Of a stretch of DNA of 8,317 nt, positions 6,818-8,317 are shown one piece after another. This DNA is from Campylobacterales bacterium (GTDB taxonomy: Bacteria; Campylobacterota; Campylobacteria; Campylobacterales; Nitratiruptoraceae): NCBI GenBank assembly GCA_027068245.1, contig JAMOUF010000179.1, forward strand, positions 1 to 8,317, given 5' to 3'. The first letter of the stretch is position 1; each line of letters starts with the position of its first letter. A model generated the notes under the pieces. It was not told where the DNA came from. It saw only the letters and a list, made by a program, of their open reading frames with translations, and did not search any database. Both the position numbers and the translations under genes were made by a program.

Positions 6818-7528
6818 CTACTTGAGCTTGGAGATATAATCGGCCAAAGCCTCCAGCTCCTCGTCGCTCATAGATCCAACCTGTCCTTTCATCAAAGGCC
6901 CCATACCGTAAAGGTTGAGTTTACCCTCTTTATACTCTTTCAGTTTTTTCAATACCTCATCTTTTGGCATTCCGGCAATTGGCGCAGACTTTCCAAGAGC
7001 CTTTCTGTCACCTTTTGGTCCGTGGCATGAAGCACATTTGGCATAAAGTTTCGCGCCGTCAAGAGAGCTTTTTTTAACGGCCTCTTTCGCCTCTTCCTTT
7101 GCCTGCTCTTTGGCACCTTCTTCAGCCGTGCCTGCTGCTCCAGGAAGTGCCGCTGCCGCTGCCGCCTTGACCTCTTCCACCTTTTTTCCAGCCTCCTCTT
7201 TAACCTCTTCAACCTTTTGGGTTACGCTCTTTTTAACAGACTCGACTACGCCCTCCTGGCTTGATGCGACGCTTGATACCGCTTCTGAAACGCTGCTTTT
7301 AGCCTCCTCTTTTACGCTGCTGGCCGTTGTTTCCACTTTTTTGGCAGGAGTTCCGGGCAGAGCCTCTTCCACTTTTTCTACGCTCTTTTTAACCTCTTTC
7401 TTCTCGACTTTTTTCTCTACCTGCTGTTTTGCCTCACTCTTGGTCTCGCTCTGATGTGAACCCTTCTCTCCACATCCTACAAACAGCACGGCTGCCGCTA
7501 CTATCGATATAATTCCAATTTTTTTCAT
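6818..7528 (-). CDS. Lipid-anchored c-type cytochrome with long charged tether
   Basis: A 236-residue periplasmic electron carrier. Residues 1-18 form a lipoprotein signal ending LFVG|C, so Cys19 would be lipidated. Residues 28-152 are a low-complexity stretch of Lys, Glu, Ala, Val and Ser with two ALPG segments (56-59 and 127-130), probably mostly helical. Residues 155-236 are a class I cytochrome c domain like the small c553 type: CASCH (165-169) binds haem, Met213 in GPLMKGQ is the likely sixth ligand, and the domain ends in the usual helix (SDEELEALADYISKL). The start ATG is preceded at five bases by AAGGAG, which overlaps the queD stop, so translation is probably coupled to queD. The redox partner is unknown. 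The link to queuosine genes looks positional. No D/E-x-N-x-S/T site is present. Confidence 0.9.
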   Translation of the reverse strand: MKKIGIISIVAAAVLFVGCGEKGSHQSETKSEAKQQVEKKVEKKEVKKSVEKVEEALPGTPAKKVETTASSVKEEAKSSVSEAVSSVASSQEGVVESVKKSVTQKVEEVKEEAGKKVEEVKAAAAAALPGAAGTAEEGAKEQAKEEAKEAVKKSSLDGAKLYAKCASCHGPKGDRKALGKSAPIAGMPKDEVLKKLKEYKEGKLNLYGMGPLMKGQVGSMSDEELEALADYISKLK

Positions 7529-7537
7529 ACTCTCTCC

Positions 7538-8119
7538 TTAAATTTTTTTTGGGTTTACGATCTTTTCGCCTCTTAAGAGCCTCTCCCACATATCCGGATC
7601 ACTCCACTCCTCCCTGACTCCTTTGGAGAAGCGTATCTTTTCAAGATCGATTTTTGGCATATGGGGACTGTAGGCGTCTTCAAAAGAACATTTCGCATAA
7701 CCCGTATCCGTCTCATGGACTATTACAGAGTCTATTTTAACATCTTTTTCGTTATTTACCATAACGGTATTTTTTAACACTAACTCCACCATCAAAAAAA
7801 TAACCCTGCTATACTCCTCGGCACTGGGGCTTACCGGAAGCTCCACCCATCTTCTGCTCCACCTCTTCATATCCTTCAGATACTCCGGGTCGTCCCCGCT
7901 CCAAAGGGTAATGGCATGATCGAATGAGTCTATTAGCTCTTTTATGACCCTTTTTGTAAGGCCAAAGTCATAGACCATCTCCCCTCTGTCAAGATAAGAG
8001 GATGAAAAGAGCAGCTCCACCTTGTATGAGTGGCCGTGTATGGACTCGCTGCACCTTCTGGTGGAGCAGTTTCTGACGATATGGGCGTTTTCGAATTTAA
8101 ACAGCTTTCTTATAATCAC
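7538..8119 (-). CDS. queD: 6-carboxy-5,6,7,8-tetrahydropterin synthase (QueD/PTPS family, COG0720)
   Basis: A 193-residue tunnel-fold enzyme. QueD converts 7,8-dihydroneopterin triphosphate to 6-carboxytetrahydropterin, the second step to preQ0 and queuosine. Zinc ligands are His13 in ENAH and His28/His30 in HGH. Cys23 is the probable catalytic cysteine, with Asp67-His68 in FDHA and Glu136 in VHETDTG. Spacing around the active site is C-x-E-x-x-HGH, so a glutamate (Glu25) lies where PTPS-III folate-type enzymes have one; dual activity is possible. It is longer than E. coli QueD (about 120 residues), with extra sequence at 75-100 and after 150. The start is GTG at 8117-8119, overlapping the queE TGA (GTGA) with AGGGAG eight bases upstream. 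A longer frame from 8188 would read through queE codons and is rejected. Confidence 0.92.
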   Translation of the reverse strand: MIIRKLFKFENAHIVRNCSTRRCSESIHGHSYKVELLFSSSYLDRGEMVYDFGLTKRVIKELIDSFDHAITLWSGDDPEYLKDMKRWSRRWVELPVSPSAEEYSRVIFLMVELVLKNTVMVNNEKDVKIDSVIVHETDTGYAKCSFEDAYSPHMPKIDLEKIRFSKGVREEWSDPDMWERLLRGEKIVNPKKI

Positions 8120-8317
8120 CGTCTTCTCTCCCTGTTCCAAAGCCGCACCTGAAGCCTGTCGCTGTAGATAAACCCATAAAGCATACAAAACTCCGCCACG
8201 GCCCTGTCGTGCTTTCTAAGCTCGCTTACAGTCGAGCCAAGCGGCATACAGAAAATCTCACTCTCCAAAAAATCCCCGGCGATATCCACTATCTCCTCAT
8301 AGGCACCAAACTCTATG
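8116..8317 (-). CDS. queE: 7-carboxy-7-deazaguanine synthase QueE, C-terminal part
   Basis: Only the last 66 codons are visible; the gene continues beyond the right edge. The fragment reads FCMPLGST (about 23-30), then ends in FCMLYGFIYSDRLQVRLWNR, which is how QueE proteins of this phylum finish (MPLG, then YSDRLxxRxW). QueE is a radical-SAM enzyme that contracts the ring of 6-carboxytetrahydropterin to 7-carboxy-7-deazaguanine, directly after QueD. The CxxxCxxC-type cluster motif would lie outside the window, so the call rests on this C-terminal pattern and on the direct overlap with queD. The TGA at 8116-8118 overlaps the queD GTG, so the two form an operon. Confidence 0.8.
   Translation of the reverse strand, partial: IEFGAYEEIVDIAGDFLESEIFCMPLGSTVSELRKHDRAVAEFCMLYGFIYSDRLQVRLWNRERRR
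8128..8133 (-). promoter_or_regulatory. Shine-Dalgarno that fixes the queD GTG start
   Basis: AGGGAG on the minus strand lies eight bases before the GTG at 8117-8119 and inside the last codons of queE. It supports the GTG over the in-frame ATG at 8186-8188. Confidence 0.65.

Noticed and set aside
7110..7454. Plus-strand Ser/Thr/Ala-rich open frame opposite the cytochrome tether
   Set aside because: It is the mirror of the Lys/Glu/Ala low-complexity coding stretch and has no independent support.
8120..8188. Longer queD start at the in-frame ATG at 8188
   Set aside because: The extra 23 residues do not resemble QueD and overlap queE codons in another frame; the GTG at 8119 has a good ribosome site and a GTGA overlap with the queE stop.

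Overview
The window reads as chromosomal DNA of a Campylobacterota (former Epsilonproteobacteria) species. The evidence is the style of the genes: tightly packed, overlapping reading frames, TATAAT boxes with little -35 signal, a long-form QueD, a small c553-type cytochrome, and an exported protein crowded with D/E-x-N-x-S/T sites, the acceptor signature of the PglB N-glycosylation system of this phylum. The genus cannot be fixed from the sequence. There are no rRNA, tRNA, IS or CRISPR features, and no gene-free stretch over 300 bases.

Layout. (1) Positions 1-4460, minus strand: a surface-appendage cluster. A 1174-residue secreted lectin-fold protein of the MshQ/DUF6701 type is followed, with overlapping ends, by two prepilin-like proteins; the second runs off the left edge. 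(2) 4507-5579, minus strand: a four-helix membrane protein of unknown function and rsmE, a 16S rRNA m3U1498 methyltransferase, overlapping by one base. A TATAAT box sits between rsmE and the adhesin gene, so the cluster may have its own promoter. (3) 5612-6817, plus strand: moeA, for molybdenum cofactor synthesis, divergent from the membrane-protein gene across only 32 bp. (4) 6818-8317, minus strand: queE (3' end only), queD and a lipid-anchored c-type cytochrome, packed as one operon that meets moeA stop codon to stop codon.

How they fit together. queE and queD serve the preQ0/queuosine pathway. rsmE and moeA are housekeeping genes. The distinctive part is the left half: a large Sec-exported adhesin-like protein next to type IV pilin-like proteins. 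By hand count the adhesin has 28 D/E-x-N-x-S/T sequons out of 37 N-x-S/T sites. The adjacent prepilin has 3 of 4. The cytoplasmic and membrane proteins in the window have none. I infer a pilus- or pseudopilus-associated adhesin system that is heavily N-glycosylated in the periplasm. This rests on sequence pattern only and needs experimental support.
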